From: Methylobacterium sp. J-068
GTDB lineage: Bacteria > Pseudomonadota > Alphaproteobacteria > Rhizobiales > Beijerinckiaceae
Reading direction: 5' to 3'
Assembly (NCBI RefSeq): GCF_022829445.1
Contig: NZ_JAKSXY010000063.1
Span: forward strand, 1-64,000
Length of the DNA stretch: 64,000 nucleotides
The notes below the pieces were generated by a model. That model had not been told where the DNA came from, did no database searches, and saw only the letters and a list, made by a program, of their open reading frames with translations. Positions within the stretch are counted from its first letter, which is position 1. Each line of letters opens with the position of its first letter. Positions 21,159-31,738 of this stretch are shown here, piece by piece. The translations under genes were made by a program, and so were the position numbers.

Positions 21159-22721
21159 TCAGGGCTTCGGAGCGGCCGCGTTCGAGGCCCGGACCTCCGG
21201 ATTCTTCAGCTGGCTGTAGACGATGCTGGAGAAGCTCCCGATCACCGCGTGCCAGCCCGCCTTGTCGTAGCTCGGGTCGTTCCGCCCGGCCTGGCAGAAC
21301 GCCGTCGTCAGGCCGTTCACGAGGTCGTCGCCCTTGGCATCGGGCAGCGCCGCCCGGATCGGGGGCAGCAGGGTGTTGATCGTCGCGATGAAGTTCTCCT
21401 GGCCCACCCCCTTGAGTCGCTCGACGGTCCCCGCATCCGCGATCGCCTTGGCGACGTCGGGCTGGGCGATCTCGGCGCAGGGCGCCGTTCCGGCCAGCAT
21501 CGTCTGCGTCGCATTGCGGGCCGTCGCGACGATGCCGCGCTCGACGATCACCGGGGCGGCGTTGCCCCAGGCGTTGCGCACGTAATCCGTGACGTCGGCG
21601 ACCTCCTGGTCGGTCATGCCGGCGCCGATCGCCGGCATCGGCGCGTAGCCATTCTGGGCGGCGAGCCCGCCGAGGATCACGCGGATCACCGTCTCGGGTC
21701 CCTTCGCCTGCACCGAACCGTTGCCCGCGAGCGCCGGGATCGCCCCCTCCACGCCCTTGCCGTCCGGCTTGTGGCAGGACGAGCAGTAGCTGAGATAAGT
21801 GGCGGCTCCGGGAGCGCCGGCCGCGTTGAAGGCCTGCAGGTCCTTGACCTTGTAGCTCTCCTTGGCCTTCTGCGTGCGCAGATAGGCCACCATCGCCTTG
21901 AGGTCGGCATCGGTCAGCTTGGAGAGAGATTCCTCGATCGTCTGGCGCATCGGGCCGGCGGCGACGCCGGGCAGGGTGCCGGGTGCCGTACCCGTCTTCA
22001 GGTAGGTCACCACCTGATCGTCGCTCCAGGCGCCGATGCCGCTATGGTCGTCGGGGGTGATGTTGGGCGCGTACCAGCCGTCGATGACGCCGCCGCCGAG
22101 CTTGCCGGCCAAGCCGCTGTTGCCGACGATCTTGTTGGCGTTGTGACACATGCCGCAATGGCCGAGCCCCTCGACCAGGTAGCCGCCGCGATTGACCTCT
22201 TCGCTCGCCTGCGGATCGGGCTTGAACTCGCCCGCCGTGAAGAAGGCGGTACGCCAGGTGATGAGCGCGGTGCGGATGTTGAACGGGAAGGGGATCTCCG
22301 AGGGCTGGCGCGGCTCGTGCACCGCCGGCAGCGACTTCAGGTAGGCGAAGATCGCGTCGGAATCCGCGCGCGTGACCTTGGTGTACCAGGCGAACGGAAA
22401 GGCCGGGTAGAGGTAGGAGCCGTCCTTGGTGATGCCCTCGTGGAAGGCCCGGTAGAAATCGTCCGCGCTCCAGGTGCCGAGGCCCGTCTCCGGATCCGGC
22501 GTGAGATTCGGCGTCCGGATCTTCCCGATCGGCGTGTTGAGCACGTAATTGCCCGCGAAGGGTTTGCCGCCCGGCGCGGTGTGGCAGGCGACGCAATCGC
22601 CCGCGGTCGCCAGATATTCGCCCCGCTTGATCAAGTCCGAATCTTGCGCCGCGGCGGCGCTCGCGATGAAGCCGATGGCGAGCCCGGCCCCCAGACGGAG
22701 AGCGGTGCGGCGGTTCCTCAT
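21159..22721 (-). CDS. Three-haem cytochrome c, alcohol/gluconate dehydrogenase type
   Basis: A 520-aa secreted cytochrome. A signal peptide (MRNRRTALRL to about residue 25, ending ASAAAA) directs it to the periplasm. Three CXXCH haem sites are present: Cys43-His47 (CVACH), Cys189-His193 (CGMCH) and Cys313-His317 (CSSCH). This architecture matches the cytochrome c subunit of membrane alcohol, gluconate or sorbitol dehydrogenases, which passes electrons to ubiquinone. About 100 extra C-terminal residues follow the third haem domain. No dehydrogenase subunit lies beside it, so its electron donor is unknown. It is transcribed in line with the tspO-bchP-bchG block and starts about 70 bp beyond it. 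An AGGAGAG site precedes the ATG. Confidence 0.88.
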   Translation of the reverse strand: MRNRRTALRLGAGLAIGFIASAAAAQDSDLIKRGEYLATAGDCVACHTAPGGKPFAGNYVLNTPIGKIRTPNLTPDPETGLGTWSADDFYRAFHEGITKDGSYLYPAFPFAWYTKVTRADSDAIFAYLKSLPAVHEPRQPSEIPFPFNIRTALITWRTAFFTAGEFKPDPQASEEVNRGGYLVEGLGHCGMCHNANKIVGNSGLAGKLGGGVIDGWYAPNITPDDHSGIGAWSDDQVVTYLKTGTAPGTLPGVAAGPMRQTIEESLSKLTDADLKAMVAYLRTQKAKESYKVKDLQAFNAAGAPGAATYLSYCSSCHKPDGKGVEGAIPALAGNGSVQAKGPETVIRVILGGLAAQNGYAPMPAIGAGMTDQEVADVTDYVRNAWGNAAPVIVERGIVATARNATQTMLAGTAPCAEIAQPDVAKAIADAGTVERLKGVGQENFIATINTLLPPIRAALPDAKGDDLVNGLTTAFCQAGRNDPSYDKAGWHAVIGSFSSIVYSQLKNPEVRASNAAAPKP

Positions 22722-22791
22722 GGCGTCTCTCCTCGGGTGGGTCTTCGGGGTGAATGGATCTTCGATGTGAATGACTTTTGAGAGCGGTCGG

Positions 22792-23112
22792 TCAGCCGTG
22801 CGGGTCGAGGGGCATGGGTTCGGGTCGGGCGGGTGCCGGACGGCCGGGCGCTGCCAGGCCGCCGAGGCGCAGGGTCATCTCCATGCCGTGCGCCAGCCCC
22901 GAGACCGCGAGGCAGCCGGCGATGGCCGTCCAGTCCGCTCCCGTCAGCGCGGCGCGCAGCGCCAACATCAGCGCGGCACCGGAGGTCAGGTTGCAGACCA
23001 GGGGCAGGGGCAAACCGTCGCGGCGGCGCCACAGGATCAGGACGAGGGCTTCGAGCGCGACGAGCACCAGGATCGCGTCGATGATGCGTCCGCTGGCGAA
23101 CAGACCGGCCAT
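22792..23112 (-). CDS. Small membrane protein in photosynthesis cluster, unknown
   Basis: A 106-aa protein with about three hydrophobic segments (residues 8-28, 36-55 and 62-80). It ends in a short polar tail rich in Pro and Arg. I do not recognise a named family. It begins 3 nt after tspO ends on the same strand, so it is co-transcribed with tspO and bchP. A role in porphyrin or pigment-complex handling is only suggested by location. Confidence 0.65.
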   Translation of the reverse strand: MAGLFASGRIIDAILVLVALEALVLILWRRRDGLPLPLVCNLTSGAALMLALRAALTGADWTAIAGCLAVSGLAHGMEMTLRLGGLAAPGRPAPARPEPMPLDPHG

Positions 23113-23115
23113 CGC

Positions 23116-23622
23116 TCAGGCGCTCCGGAACGGACCGTTGAGCCGGACGATCGCCCGGTTCAGGAAGGCCGCGACACCGACCCAGGCGAGGTAGGGCAGG
23201 AGCAGGAGGGCGGCCGTGCCCGAGACGCGCGCGGTGACGAGGATCAGCGCCGCGATGGAGAGCCAGAGGAACACAACCTCGATCAGAGCCCAGTCCGGCC
23301 GCCGCAGACGGAAGAACAGGCCGCTCCAGGCGATGTTGAGACCGGCATTGACCGCGTAGGCGGCGAGGAGGGCCGCCCGTGCGGCGAAACCCGCATCGGC
23401 GTTCCAGGCCAGGACCGCCGACACGGCCGTGAGGGTGAAGATGGTCGTCCAGACCGGGCCGAAGGCCCAGTCCGGCGGCTTCCAGGCCGGGCGGCGCAGG
23501 GCCTGATACCAGGGGCCGGTCGTCGTCAGCAGGCCCCCGGCGAGCGCCACGAGGAAGGCCGCCCCGGCCGCCACCAGGGCCGGCGCCCAGCCGCTGGCGG
23601 TGGCCTCCGGCACTCCCGTCAC
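23116..23622 (-). CDS. tspO: TspO/MBR family tryptophan-rich sensory protein
   Basis: A 168-aa membrane protein with five hydrophobic helices. It carries family signatures PAWKPPDWAFGPVWTTIF near residue 45, NAGLNIAWSGLFF near residue 92 and a late aromatic PYLAWVGVAAFLNRAI. TspO (CrtK) binds tetrapyrroles in the outer or cell membrane and tunes photosynthesis gene expression with oxygen in Rhodobacter. Its ATG overlaps the bchP stop (ATGA), so translation is coupled to bchP. Confidence 0.92.
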   Translation of the reverse strand: MTGVPEATASGWAPALVAAGAAFLVALAGGLLTTTGPWYQALRRPAWKPPDWAFGPVWTTIFTLTAVSAVLAWNADAGFAARAALLAAYAVNAGLNIAWSGLFFRLRRPDWALIEVVFLWLSIAALILVTARVSGTAALLLLPYLAWVGVAAFLNRAIVRLNGPFRSA

Positions 23623-24815
23623 GGCGAGACCCAGCGGAACAGGTGCGCCAGATCCTTGAAGAAGATGCGCGCATGGGCGACGGGTTTCGCCCGGACCAGC
23701 TCCTTGTTCATGTAGGAATCCCAGGTCAGCTGCTGCACGTCGCGGTCGCGGCAGATCGAGACGAAGCGCTCGCGCAGGGCGTCGTTGCGGTACCAGACCC
23801 CCTGCATGATGCGCAGGATCAGGAAGACCCGCCCGTGCAGGCGCATGAAGCGCCGCCGCGCCCCGGCGAGCGCCTTGGCCTGACCCGTGGCGAGGAAGGC
23901 TTCCGCCGCCTCGGCGGCGAGGCGCCCGCCCAGCATCGCATAGTAGATCCCCTCGCCGGAGGCCGGGGCGACGATGCCGGCGGCATCACCGGTGAGGAGC
24001 ACGTCCCGGCCGTTGTCCCACCGGCGCAGGGGCTTGAGGGGGAGGGGGGCGCCCTCCCGGCGGACGGTCTCGCCGGCCTCGAGGCCCGTCGAGGCGCGCA
24101 GCGCCCGGATGGCGCCGCGCAGGGAGAAGCCCTTGTGGGCGGAGCCGGTGCCGATGCTGACCGTGTCGCCGTGGGGGAAGACCCAGGCGTAGAAATCCGG
24201 CGAGAGCTTGCCCTGGTAGTAGACGTCGCAGCGCGTCGCCTCGACGTCGTGGCCCCCCGTCTCCGGCAGCCGGACGATCTCGTGATAGGCGAAGACCTGG
24301 CGCATGGCGGCATGGCCCGGGATCTCGGCCCGGCCCACGGGCGAACTCGCCCCGTCCGCGCCGATGACGAGCCGCGCCCGCGCGGCTCTGGGAAAGCCGT
24401 CCTGCAGGTAATGCACCGTGGCGCCGGCCTCGTCCCGCTCGATGTGCCGGAAGCTCGCCGCGCGCAGCACCGCCCCGGCCTCGGCCGCGCGGCAGCGCAG
24501 CCAGGGGTCGAAATCGGCGCGGTCGACCATGCCGACGAAGCCGTCGCCGATGGGCATGTCGACCCGCTTGTCCTTCGGTGAAACCATCCGGGCCGAGCGG
24601 ATGCGGGCGACGAGCAGGTGGTCGGGAATCGCGAAGTCGCGGATCAGGCGCGGCGGGATCGCGCCCCCGCAGGGCTTGATCCGGCCCGGCTTGTCGAGGA
24701 GCAGGACGCGCCGTCCGCTCCGCGCCAGATCGGTGGCCGCCGTGGCGCCGGCCGGGCCGCCGCCCACCACCACCACGTCGTAGGTCTCGGGTTCGGTCCT
24801 ACCGCTCGGAGCCAT
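23619..24815 (-). CDS. bchP: Geranylgeranyl reductase BchP
   Basis: A 398-aa flavoprotein that reduces the geranylgeranyl tail of bacteriochlorophyll a to phytyl. It shows the FAD motif VVVVGGGPAGATAATDLARSG near residue 14, then LLLDKPGRIKPCGGAIPP, LVIGADGASSPVGR, VLLTGDAAGIVAPASGEGI and a long C-terminal helix pair. The ATG at 24815 is preceded by GAGGTGA, and the open frame upstream lacks conserved sequence. Order bchG - pucC-like gene - bchP is the same as in Rhodobacter. Confidence 0.95.
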   Translation of the reverse strand: MAPSGRTEPETYDVVVVGGGPAGATAATDLARSGRRVLLLDKPGRIKPCGGAIPPRLIRDFAIPDHLLVARIRSARMVSPKDKRVDMPIGDGFVGMVDRADFDPWLRCRAAEAGAVLRAASFRHIERDEAGATVHYLQDGFPRAARARLVIGADGASSPVGRAEIPGHAAMRQVFAYHEIVRLPETGGHDVEATRCDVYYQGKLSPDFYAWVFPHGDTVSIGTGSAHKGFSLRGAIRALRASTGLEAGETVRREGAPLPLKPLRRWDNGRDVLLTGDAAGIVAPASGEGIYYAMLGGRLAAEAAEAFLATGQAKALAGARRRFMRLHGRVFLILRIMQGVWYRNDALRERFVSICRDRDVQQLTWDSYMNKELVRAKPVAHARIFFKDLAHLFRWVSP

Positions 24816-24849
24816 GACTTCACCTCGCAAGACTTGAGTTGGCCTGACG

Positions 24850-26190
24850 TCACCCGATGGACAGCGTTGCCTCGAAGGGCGATGCGACGCGCCGGGCGCG
24901 CGGCACCTCGGTCGCGGGCGCGTGCGCGATCCGCAGCGCGAGCGCGGCGGCGAGGACGAACAGCACGGCCTCCCCGGCGAAGACGCCCGCATAGGCATCG
25001 ACGGCCCGCGGCGCGACGAGGCGGGCGAGATCGACGGCCACCGTGCCGAGGAAGCCGCCCGCCCCGAAGGCCAGCCCCTGCGCCGCGCCCCAGACGCCCA
25101 TGCGGGTGCCCCGCTCGGCCTCGCCGCCGGCCCCCGCCAGCGCCATCATCGAGCCGATGGCGGCGACCGCGAAGATCCCGTTGAAGAGCCCGAGGGCGAA
25201 GACCGGGATGCGTAAGGGAAAGTCCGCGCCCGCGAGGCCGCCGCCCGCGATGCCGAGGAGGGCGAGCGCCGAGCCGGCGCAGCCGAGCGTCGTCCACAGC
25301 TTCAGCGATCCCAGCACGGGCCCGCCGATGCCGATGGTCAGCCCGGCGACGACCAGCATGCCGGCGAGCACGCCGCCGTGCTGCAGGCCCGCGAGCTTGG
25401 TGGTGACGCCCGGCGACATCGCGAAGACGAGCCCGGCGAAGGGTTCGAGGATGAGTTCCTGGCCGCTATAGGCGAGCATCGCCACGAAGATGAAGATCGT
25501 GAAGCGGCGGGAGTCCGGCTCGGCCCAGACCCGGGCCAGCACCTCGGGGAAGGGGCGCTTGGCCGCCCCGGCATCCGCCGGGTCCATCCGGGCGGGCTCG
25601 ATGCCGCGCACCGCGAGGATGGCGACCAGGACGGCGATCAGCGAGACCGTGCCGGAGACCGCGACGAGGCGGGCGCCCGAGAAGGGATCGAGGAAATGGC
25701 CGGCCAGCGGCGCCGTGATGGCGAACCCGGCGATCATCATCACCCAGACGATGGTGGCGGCCGCACCCCGGCGACGGGCCTCGACGCCGGTGGCGAGGAG
25801 AACGAGGAGCGAGGTGCCGGCCGCCCCGGCCCCCATGCCCACGGTGAGGAAGGCGAGCACCGCCAGGGCGAGGCCGGCGGCCGGGTGCGTTTCGGCCAGG
25901 GCCGTGGCGACGGCCGCCCCGAACCCGCCGAGTGCCAGGGCGGCCATGCCGCCGACGATCCAGGGCGTGCGGCGGCCGGTCCTGTCCGAGCCGTAGCCCC
26001 AGCGCGGACGCAGGACCTGCACGGCGTAGTGCAGGGCGACGAGACCACCGGGCACGATCGCGGGTAGCGCCAGTTCGACGACCATGACGCGGTTGATCGT
26101 CGAGGTCATCAGAACCACGACGGCCCCGAGCGCCGTCTGCACGAGGCCGAGCCGGACGATGGCGAGCCAGCCGAAGGGAAGGGTGGCCAT
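24850..26190 (-). CDS. PucC/LhaA-family major facilitator (Bch2, ORF428-like)
   Basis: A 446-aa membrane protein with about twelve hydrophobic segments. It belongs to the PucC branch of the major facilitator superfamily, as judged by STINRVMVVELALPA near the N-terminus, PRWGYGSDRTGRRTPWIVGG and GQELILEPFAG. Family members help deliver bacteriochlorophyll or assemble antenna complexes. The gene lies between bchG and bchP, the position of ORF428 in Rhodobacter. Its ATG overlaps the bchG stop by one base. A second family member (lhaA) is encoded at 38567-39988. Confidence 0.88.
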   Translation of the reverse strand: MATLPFGWLAIVRLGLVQTALGAVVVLMTSTINRVMVVELALPAIVPGGLVALHYAVQVLRPRWGYGSDRTGRRTPWIVGGMAALALGGFGAAVATALAETHPAAGLALAVLAFLTVGMGAGAAGTSLLVLLATGVEARRRGAAATIVWVMMIAGFAITAPLAGHFLDPFSGARLVAVSGTVSLIAVLVAILAVRGIEPARMDPADAGAAKRPFPEVLARVWAEPDSRRFTIFIFVAMLAYSGQELILEPFAGLVFAMSPGVTTKLAGLQHGGVLAGMLVVAGLTIGIGGPVLGSLKLWTTLGCAGSALALLGIAGGGLAGADFPLRIPVFALGLFNGIFAVAAIGSMMALAGAGGEAERGTRMGVWGAAQGLAFGAGGFLGTVAVDLARLVAPRAVDAYAGVFAGEAVLFVLAAALALRIAHAPATEVPRARRVASPFEATLSIG

Positions 26191-27074
26191 CACGGGGCTC
26201 CCATCGCCAGGGGCCGCAGGGCGAAGGCCGCCACCAGCATGCCGAGGACGTAGAGCGTCGTGCCGGTGCCGTTGTACCAGGCGGCGCGCGCGCGGGGTTC
26301 GGCCAGCAGCCGGCGCATCAGGACGAACTGCCCGAGGAGCAGCGCACCGATCAGCGTGCCGTGCCAGGGCCGGTGCCAGACGAACAGCCCGAGGATCACG
26401 GCGACCTGCGGCAGCGCCATGACGAGGCAGGCGAGGCGCGCGGCCCCGAGGGTGCCGAGCTGGACCGGCAGGGAGCGGATGCCCATGCGCCGGTCGCCCT
26501 CCACCGACTTGAAGTCGTTGAGGGTCATGATCCCGTGCGCGCCGATGGAGTAGAGCAGGGCCACGAGGAGAACGCGCGAATCGGGCACCGAGGCCGCCAT
26601 CACGGCCGCCCCCGTGAACCAGGGCAGGCCTTCGTAGCAGAGGGCCACGGCCGAGTTGCCCCACCAGCCGTTGCGCTTCAGGCGCAGCGGCGGGGCGCTG
26701 TAGATCCACGCCAGCACGAGGCCGAACAGCGCGGCGCCGAGGATCCAGGGGCCGAGGGCGGCCGCGACCAGGAGCGACAGCACGGTCCAGCCCGCCGCGA
26801 CGTAGAGGCCCCAGCGCCCCGGCATCCGGCCCGAGGGGATCGGCCGGTGCGGCTCGTTGATGGCGTCGACGTGGCGGTCGTACCAGTCGTTGACCGCCTG
26901 CGAGGTCGCGCAGACCAGGGGCCCGGCGAGTACGATTCCGGCGGCGATCACCGGCCATTGTCCGCTCGGCGAGGAGCCGGAGGAGACCACGCCGCAGGTG
27001 AAGGCCCACATCGGCGCGAACCATGTGATCGGCTTCAGAAGCTCGACGAGGGCGCTGGGTGCGGGCGTTGCCAT
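26190..27074 (-). CDS. bchG: Bacteriochlorophyll synthase BchG
   Basis: A 294-aa membrane UbiA-family prenyltransferase that esterifies bacteriochlorophyllide a with geranylgeranyl diphosphate. It opens LVELLKPITWFAPMWAFTCG. The first Asp-rich motif is NDWYDRHVDAINEPHRPIPSG and the second is LNDFKSVEGDRRMGIRSLP. I chose the ATG at 27074. The next in-frame ATG upstream (27104) abuts the PpsR operator and would leave no room for the promoter elements. It is the first gene of the minus-strand bchG - pucC-like - bchP - tspO block. Confidence 0.93.
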   Translation of the reverse strand: MATPAPSALVELLKPITWFAPMWAFTCGVVSSGSSPSGQWPVIAAGIVLAGPLVCATSQAVNDWYDRHVDAINEPHRPIPSGRMPGRWGLYVAAGWTVLSLLVAAALGPWILGAALFGLVLAWIYSAPPLRLKRNGWWGNSAVALCYEGLPWFTGAAVMAASVPDSRVLLVALLYSIGAHGIMTLNDFKSVEGDRRMGIRSLPVQLGTLGAARLACLVMALPQVAVILGLFVWHRPWHGTLIGALLLGQFVLMRRLLAEPRARAAWYNGTGTTLYVLGMLVAAFALRPLAMGAP

Positions 27075-27105
27075 GAGGACGACGCTAGTTTTTAACGCTA
27101 CCAAG

Positions 27106-27123
27106 TGTCAAGTTTGATTTACA
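27106..27123 (-). promoter_or_regulatory. PpsR/CrtJ operator upstream of bchG
   Basis: TGTCAAGTTTGATTTACA is an exact TGT-N12-ACA palindrome, the known PpsR/CrtJ binding motif. Read on the minus strand it overlaps a perfect -35 TTGACA. PpsR binding would therefore block transcription of bchG and the genes after it. It sits between bchG and the 3' end of ppsR. Confidence 0.85.
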
Positions 27124-27200
27124 CGCCCTGCGCGGGATCGTGTTGCCGCAGGGGGCGCGCAGTCGCGTCGTTCTTCGAACGGCGAATCGACGCTGTCTTG

Positions 27201-28673
27201 TCAGCCCATGTCTTCGGGGCGGCCCATGTCGTCCGGCCGGCCCATGTCTTCGGGCGTGTCGAGATCGCCGATGCCGTAGCGCCGCATCTTCGCATAGAGG
27301 CCCTGCCGGCTGAGGCCGAGCATCTCCGCCGCCGAGGCCCGGTTGTCGCGGGTGATGCGCAGGGCCGCCTCGATGCAGAGGCGCTCGATCAGGTCGGTCG
27401 ATTCCCGAACGAGGTTCTTCATCGAGACCCGGCCGACGAGTTCGGTCATCTGCTCGACGGAGCGCGGGAGTTCCCGCCCGCCGGAGACGGCGGCCCGGCG
27501 CGGCGTCGCCCGCAGGGTGAAGCCGAGGCAGGGCTGCCCTCCGCCCGTCGCCGACACGGCCGCGACCTCCACCTCCTCGACCGTCCCGTAGGCGCCCCGG
27601 ATGTAGGAGGGGAAGTGGCGCACCGATCCGTGCTGGGCCAACGTCGTGAACAGGGCGGCCGCCTCGGATTCCTCCCGCCCGAGCCAGCGTTCCAGGGGCT
27701 GGCCCCGGACCTGCTCCTCGGTGGCGAGCTGGACGAGGTCGAGGAAGGCCGGGTTGGCGGTGAGGATGCGCCGTCCCGCATCGGTGACGACGAATCCTTC
27801 CGGCAGGCTCCGGATCACCGCGAGGGCACCGGCCCGCGGCGGCTCGGCCTCCGCGCTCGCCGGCTCGGACGAGGCGAGCCGCAGGAGCACGCTGGTGACG
27901 TTCTCCTGGCGAAACAGCGACGCGGCGACCCGGACGGACCCGCGCCGGGCTCCGAGCCTGGCATCGAGGTCGGTCGCCTGTCCGGTGACGCGCAGGCCCG
28001 CGAAGAGCGATTCGAGGTCGCGCAGGCTGGTGGCGTCGAACAGGTCGACGACGTCCTGCCCGACGATCCGCTTGTCCGCGCGGCCGATCAGGCGCGCGGC
28101 GGCGGGGTTGACCTCGGTGACCCGCCGGGTCCCCGCATCCACCACCAGGACGGGCTCGGAGCCGAGCTGGAAGAGCAGGCGATAACGCGTCTCGGCGCCG
28201 CGCATGCGCAGGTAGTCGCGCTCGAGCGCCTGCTGCGTCTCGGCGAGCGTCCGCTGCAGCGACGCCATGGCGCGCAGGTTCCGACCGAGGACCAGGATCT
28301 GGCCATCCTTGGCGAGCCGCATGGCGGCATAGCGCACGGGCAGATCGATCCCGGTGGGCGAGACGTGGTTGACCTGTCGCCAGCGCGTCACCGCGCCGGG
28401 CGCGGCGTCCTTCAGGAGGGCGGCGATCTTCGGCCGGCTCTCGATCGTCACCGTATCGACCCAGGGTCGCCCGAGCCACGCCTCGCAGCCCTCGCCCTCC
28501 AGGTCGGAGCTGCCGAAGGTGGCGTCCCGGATGACGCCCTCGGCATCGATCACGAGCGAGAGATCCGTCGCGGCGGCGACCAACAGCCCGGCCGCTTGCG
28601 CGTCGAGTGGTCCGAGTGACTTCTGAAGCGCCGCAAGCGCAGGGCTCGTGGCAGGGAGCGCCGAGCTGGTCAC
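27201..28673 (-). CDS. ppsR: PpsR/CrtJ photosynthesis repressor
   Basis: A 490-aa transcription factor that represses bacteriochlorophyll, carotenoid and antenna genes under oxygen. It has an N-terminal PAS-like domain, a glutamine-rich linker helix (LQRTLAETQQALERDYLRM), and two further PAS domains near residues 155-270 and 285-400. A Fis-type helix-turn-helix lies near 446-470 (SAAEMLGLSRQGLYAKMRRYG). Cys433 in RLCIEAAL matches the redox-active cysteine of Rhodobacter PpsR/CrtJ. After the HTH it carries an unusual tail made of repeats of EDMGRP. It follows aerR on the same strand, a classic repressor-antirepressor pair. The gap to aerR (28674-28760) shows no clear operator. Confidence 0.95.
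   Translation of the reverse strand: MTSSALPATSPALAALQKSLGPLDAQAAGLLVAAATDLSLVIDAEGVIRDATFGSSDLEGEGCEAWLGRPWVDTVTIESRPKIAALLKDAAPGAVTRWRQVNHVSPTGIDLPVRYAAMRLAKDGQILVLGRNLRAMASLQRTLAETQQALERDYLRMRGAETRYRLLFQLGSEPVLVVDAGTRRVTEVNPAAARLIGRADKRIVGQDVVDLFDATSLRDLESLFAGLRVTGQATDLDARLGARRGSVRVAASLFRQENVTSVLLRLASSEPASAEAEPPRAGALAVIRSLPEGFVVTDAGRRILTANPAFLDLVQLATEEQVRGQPLERWLGREESEAAALFTTLAQHGSVRHFPSYIRGAYGTVEEVEVAAVSATGGGQPCLGFTLRATPRRAAVSGGRELPRSVEQMTELVGRVSMKNLVRESTDLIERLCIEAALRITRDNRASAAEMLGLSRQGLYAKMRRYGIGDLDTPEDMGRPDDMGRPEDMG
27205..27258. repeat. 18-bp tandem repeat at the 3' end of ppsR
   Basis: Three 18-bp units (27205-27222, 27223-27240, 27241-27258) read CCCATGTCTTCGGGGCGG with a few changes. 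On the coding strand they give PEDMGRPDDMGRPEDMG as the last residues of PpsR. Copy number may vary between strains, because in-frame 18-bp units do not break the protein. Confidence 0.85.
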
Positions 28674-28760
28674 AGGTCACCACGCCGTAATGTGGTCAGG
28701 TAGAAAGGGAGAATGAGGGAGACCTTCTCGATCGGGCGTATCCTTTGCCGGGTTCGTCTT

Positions 28761-29645
28761 TCAGCAGGGTATGACCGACAGATCAAGCAGGCTTTCAGCA
28801 ATGCACAGGGCTTGTCGCGCGTCGGAGGCGGCGGCATCGGCGCCGACCTGACGGCAGCCCTCGGGATTGGCCGTGAAGGCCGGGCCGCCGACCATGACAC
28901 GAAGGGCAGGGTTGCGCGAATCCCGGCGCAGGGCCGCGACGGTCTCGGTCATCCGGGACATCAGGACGTCGCAGGCGAGCGAGAGGCCGACCACGTCGAA
29001 CCAGTCGTTCCGGACCCGCGCCAGGGTGTCGTGGCTCGGCTCGGAGGCCGTGCAGGTCACATCCCACCCGGCCTCCCGGAAGAATCGTTCGACCACCGTG
29101 AGGCCGAAGCTGTGCGCCTCGCCCGGACAGGGCAGCAGGAGAATGCGGCGGCCCTCGCGCGGCTCCACCGGCTCGACCCCGAACCGGTGGACGACCTCCC
29201 GCATGATCCGCTGCAGGCGCCCCATCGCCCGGGTCACCTCGACGAAGTCGCAGAGATCCTCTTCCCACAGCGTGCCGAGGTGGCGCGCCGTCGGAGCGAG
29301 CAGATCGAGGAGCAGACTGTCGGTGGCGAGGCCGCTCGCCAGGAGGGCCGCAATCCTGGCGTCGAGGTCGTCTCCGGCCGGCGCGAGCATCAGATCGGTG
29401 AACGCCGCGACCTGCTCGGCATCAGGCAATATACCGCAAAAAGACGCGGCGACATCCTGCCGATGGGTCAGCATGAGCCGGGGGATGATCTCGGCCTCGA
29501 CGACGCGGGCCAGATCTTCCTGAAATCGCAGGCTCCGACCGAAATCCGCGAGCTGGGCCGCAATGCCGAAATCACCGAATCCGGCGAGCTCCCGGCTGGA
29601 AATCTCGTAACGCAAACAATCGCCTAACTGCCTCACATCATCCAT
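28761..29645 (-). CDS. aerR: AerR/PpaA-type B12-binding antirepressor
   Basis: A 294-aa regulator with an N-terminal segment of about 80 residues and then a cobalamin-binding pair of domains. GTLWEEDLCDFVEVTRAMGRLQRIM matches the B12-dependent helical domain, and LLLPCPGEAHSFGL plus VVGLSLACD and VMVGGPAF match the B12-binding Rossmann part. AerR of Rhodobacter binds cobalamin in the light and alters CrtJ activity. The gene is directly upstream of ppsR on the same strand, which supports that role. The ATG at 29645 has a GGGGAGAG ribosome binding site. Confidence 0.9.
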   Translation of the reverse strand: MDDVRQLGDCLRYEISSRELAGFGDFGIAAQLADFGRSLRFQEDLARVVEAEIIPRLMLTHRQDVAASFCGILPDAEQVAAFTDLMLAPAGDDLDARIAALLASGLATDSLLLDLLAPTARHLGTLWEEDLCDFVEVTRAMGRLQRIMREVVHRFGVEPVEPREGRRILLLPCPGEAHSFGLTVVERFFREAGWDVTCTASEPSHDTLARVRNDWFDVVGLSLACDVLMSRMTETVAALRRDSRNPALRVMVGGPAFTANPEGCRQVGADAAASDARQALCIAESLLDLSVIPC

Positions 29646-29819
29646 TGGTCTCTCCCCAATGCAGCTGACGGCGCAACTATCGGTTCGATCTTGCGTGTCG
29701 AATTCCGGACTTCAATCTGATCGGGCGCCTGAGCACCCCTGGCGTAAAAAGGGCCGACCTGTGCGGACCCGAAAGGCAGCGTGACGATACGCCGGAAAAT
29801 GGATGAATCAATGCCCGAA

Positions 29820-29848
29820 CTATAACTATTCTGCATTCAATCCGTCAA
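29820..29848 (-). promoter_or_regulatory. Probable aerR promoter
   Basis: On the minus strand a -35 TTGACG (29848-29843) and a -10 TTATAG (29825-29820) are spaced by 17 nt. This leaves a leader of about 165-170 nt before the aerR ATG, in which I see no gene or known riboswitch. The -35 is one arm of the palindrome at 29843-29860. Confidence 0.6.
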
Positions 29849-29860
29849 AGTGTTTTGACG
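29843..29860. promoter_or_regulatory. Palindrome between aerR and bchF promoters
   Basis: CGTCAAAGTGTTTTGACG is a perfect inverted repeat with 7-bp arms and a GTGT centre. It covers the aerR -35 and lies 10 bp from the bchF -35. It is not an exact TGT-N12-ACA box. Its TGT pairs with an ACA 20 bp away in the bchF -35 (29874-29876), so it may be a divergent PpsR site or bind another regulator. Confidence 0.5.
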
Positions 29861-29870
29861 TAAAGCCAGC

Positions 29871-31734
<1,864 letters not shown>

Positions 31735-31738
31735 GGCC

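Noticed and set aside
24850-27024. Long minus-strand frame covering bchG and the PucC-like gene as one protein
   Set aside because: The N-terminal part is a frame shadow of bchG. The real transporter starts at 26190.
29633-29836. 67-codon frame upstream of aerR on the minus strand
   Set aside because: Its start lies upstream of the likely aerR transcription start and no ribosome binding site precedes it.
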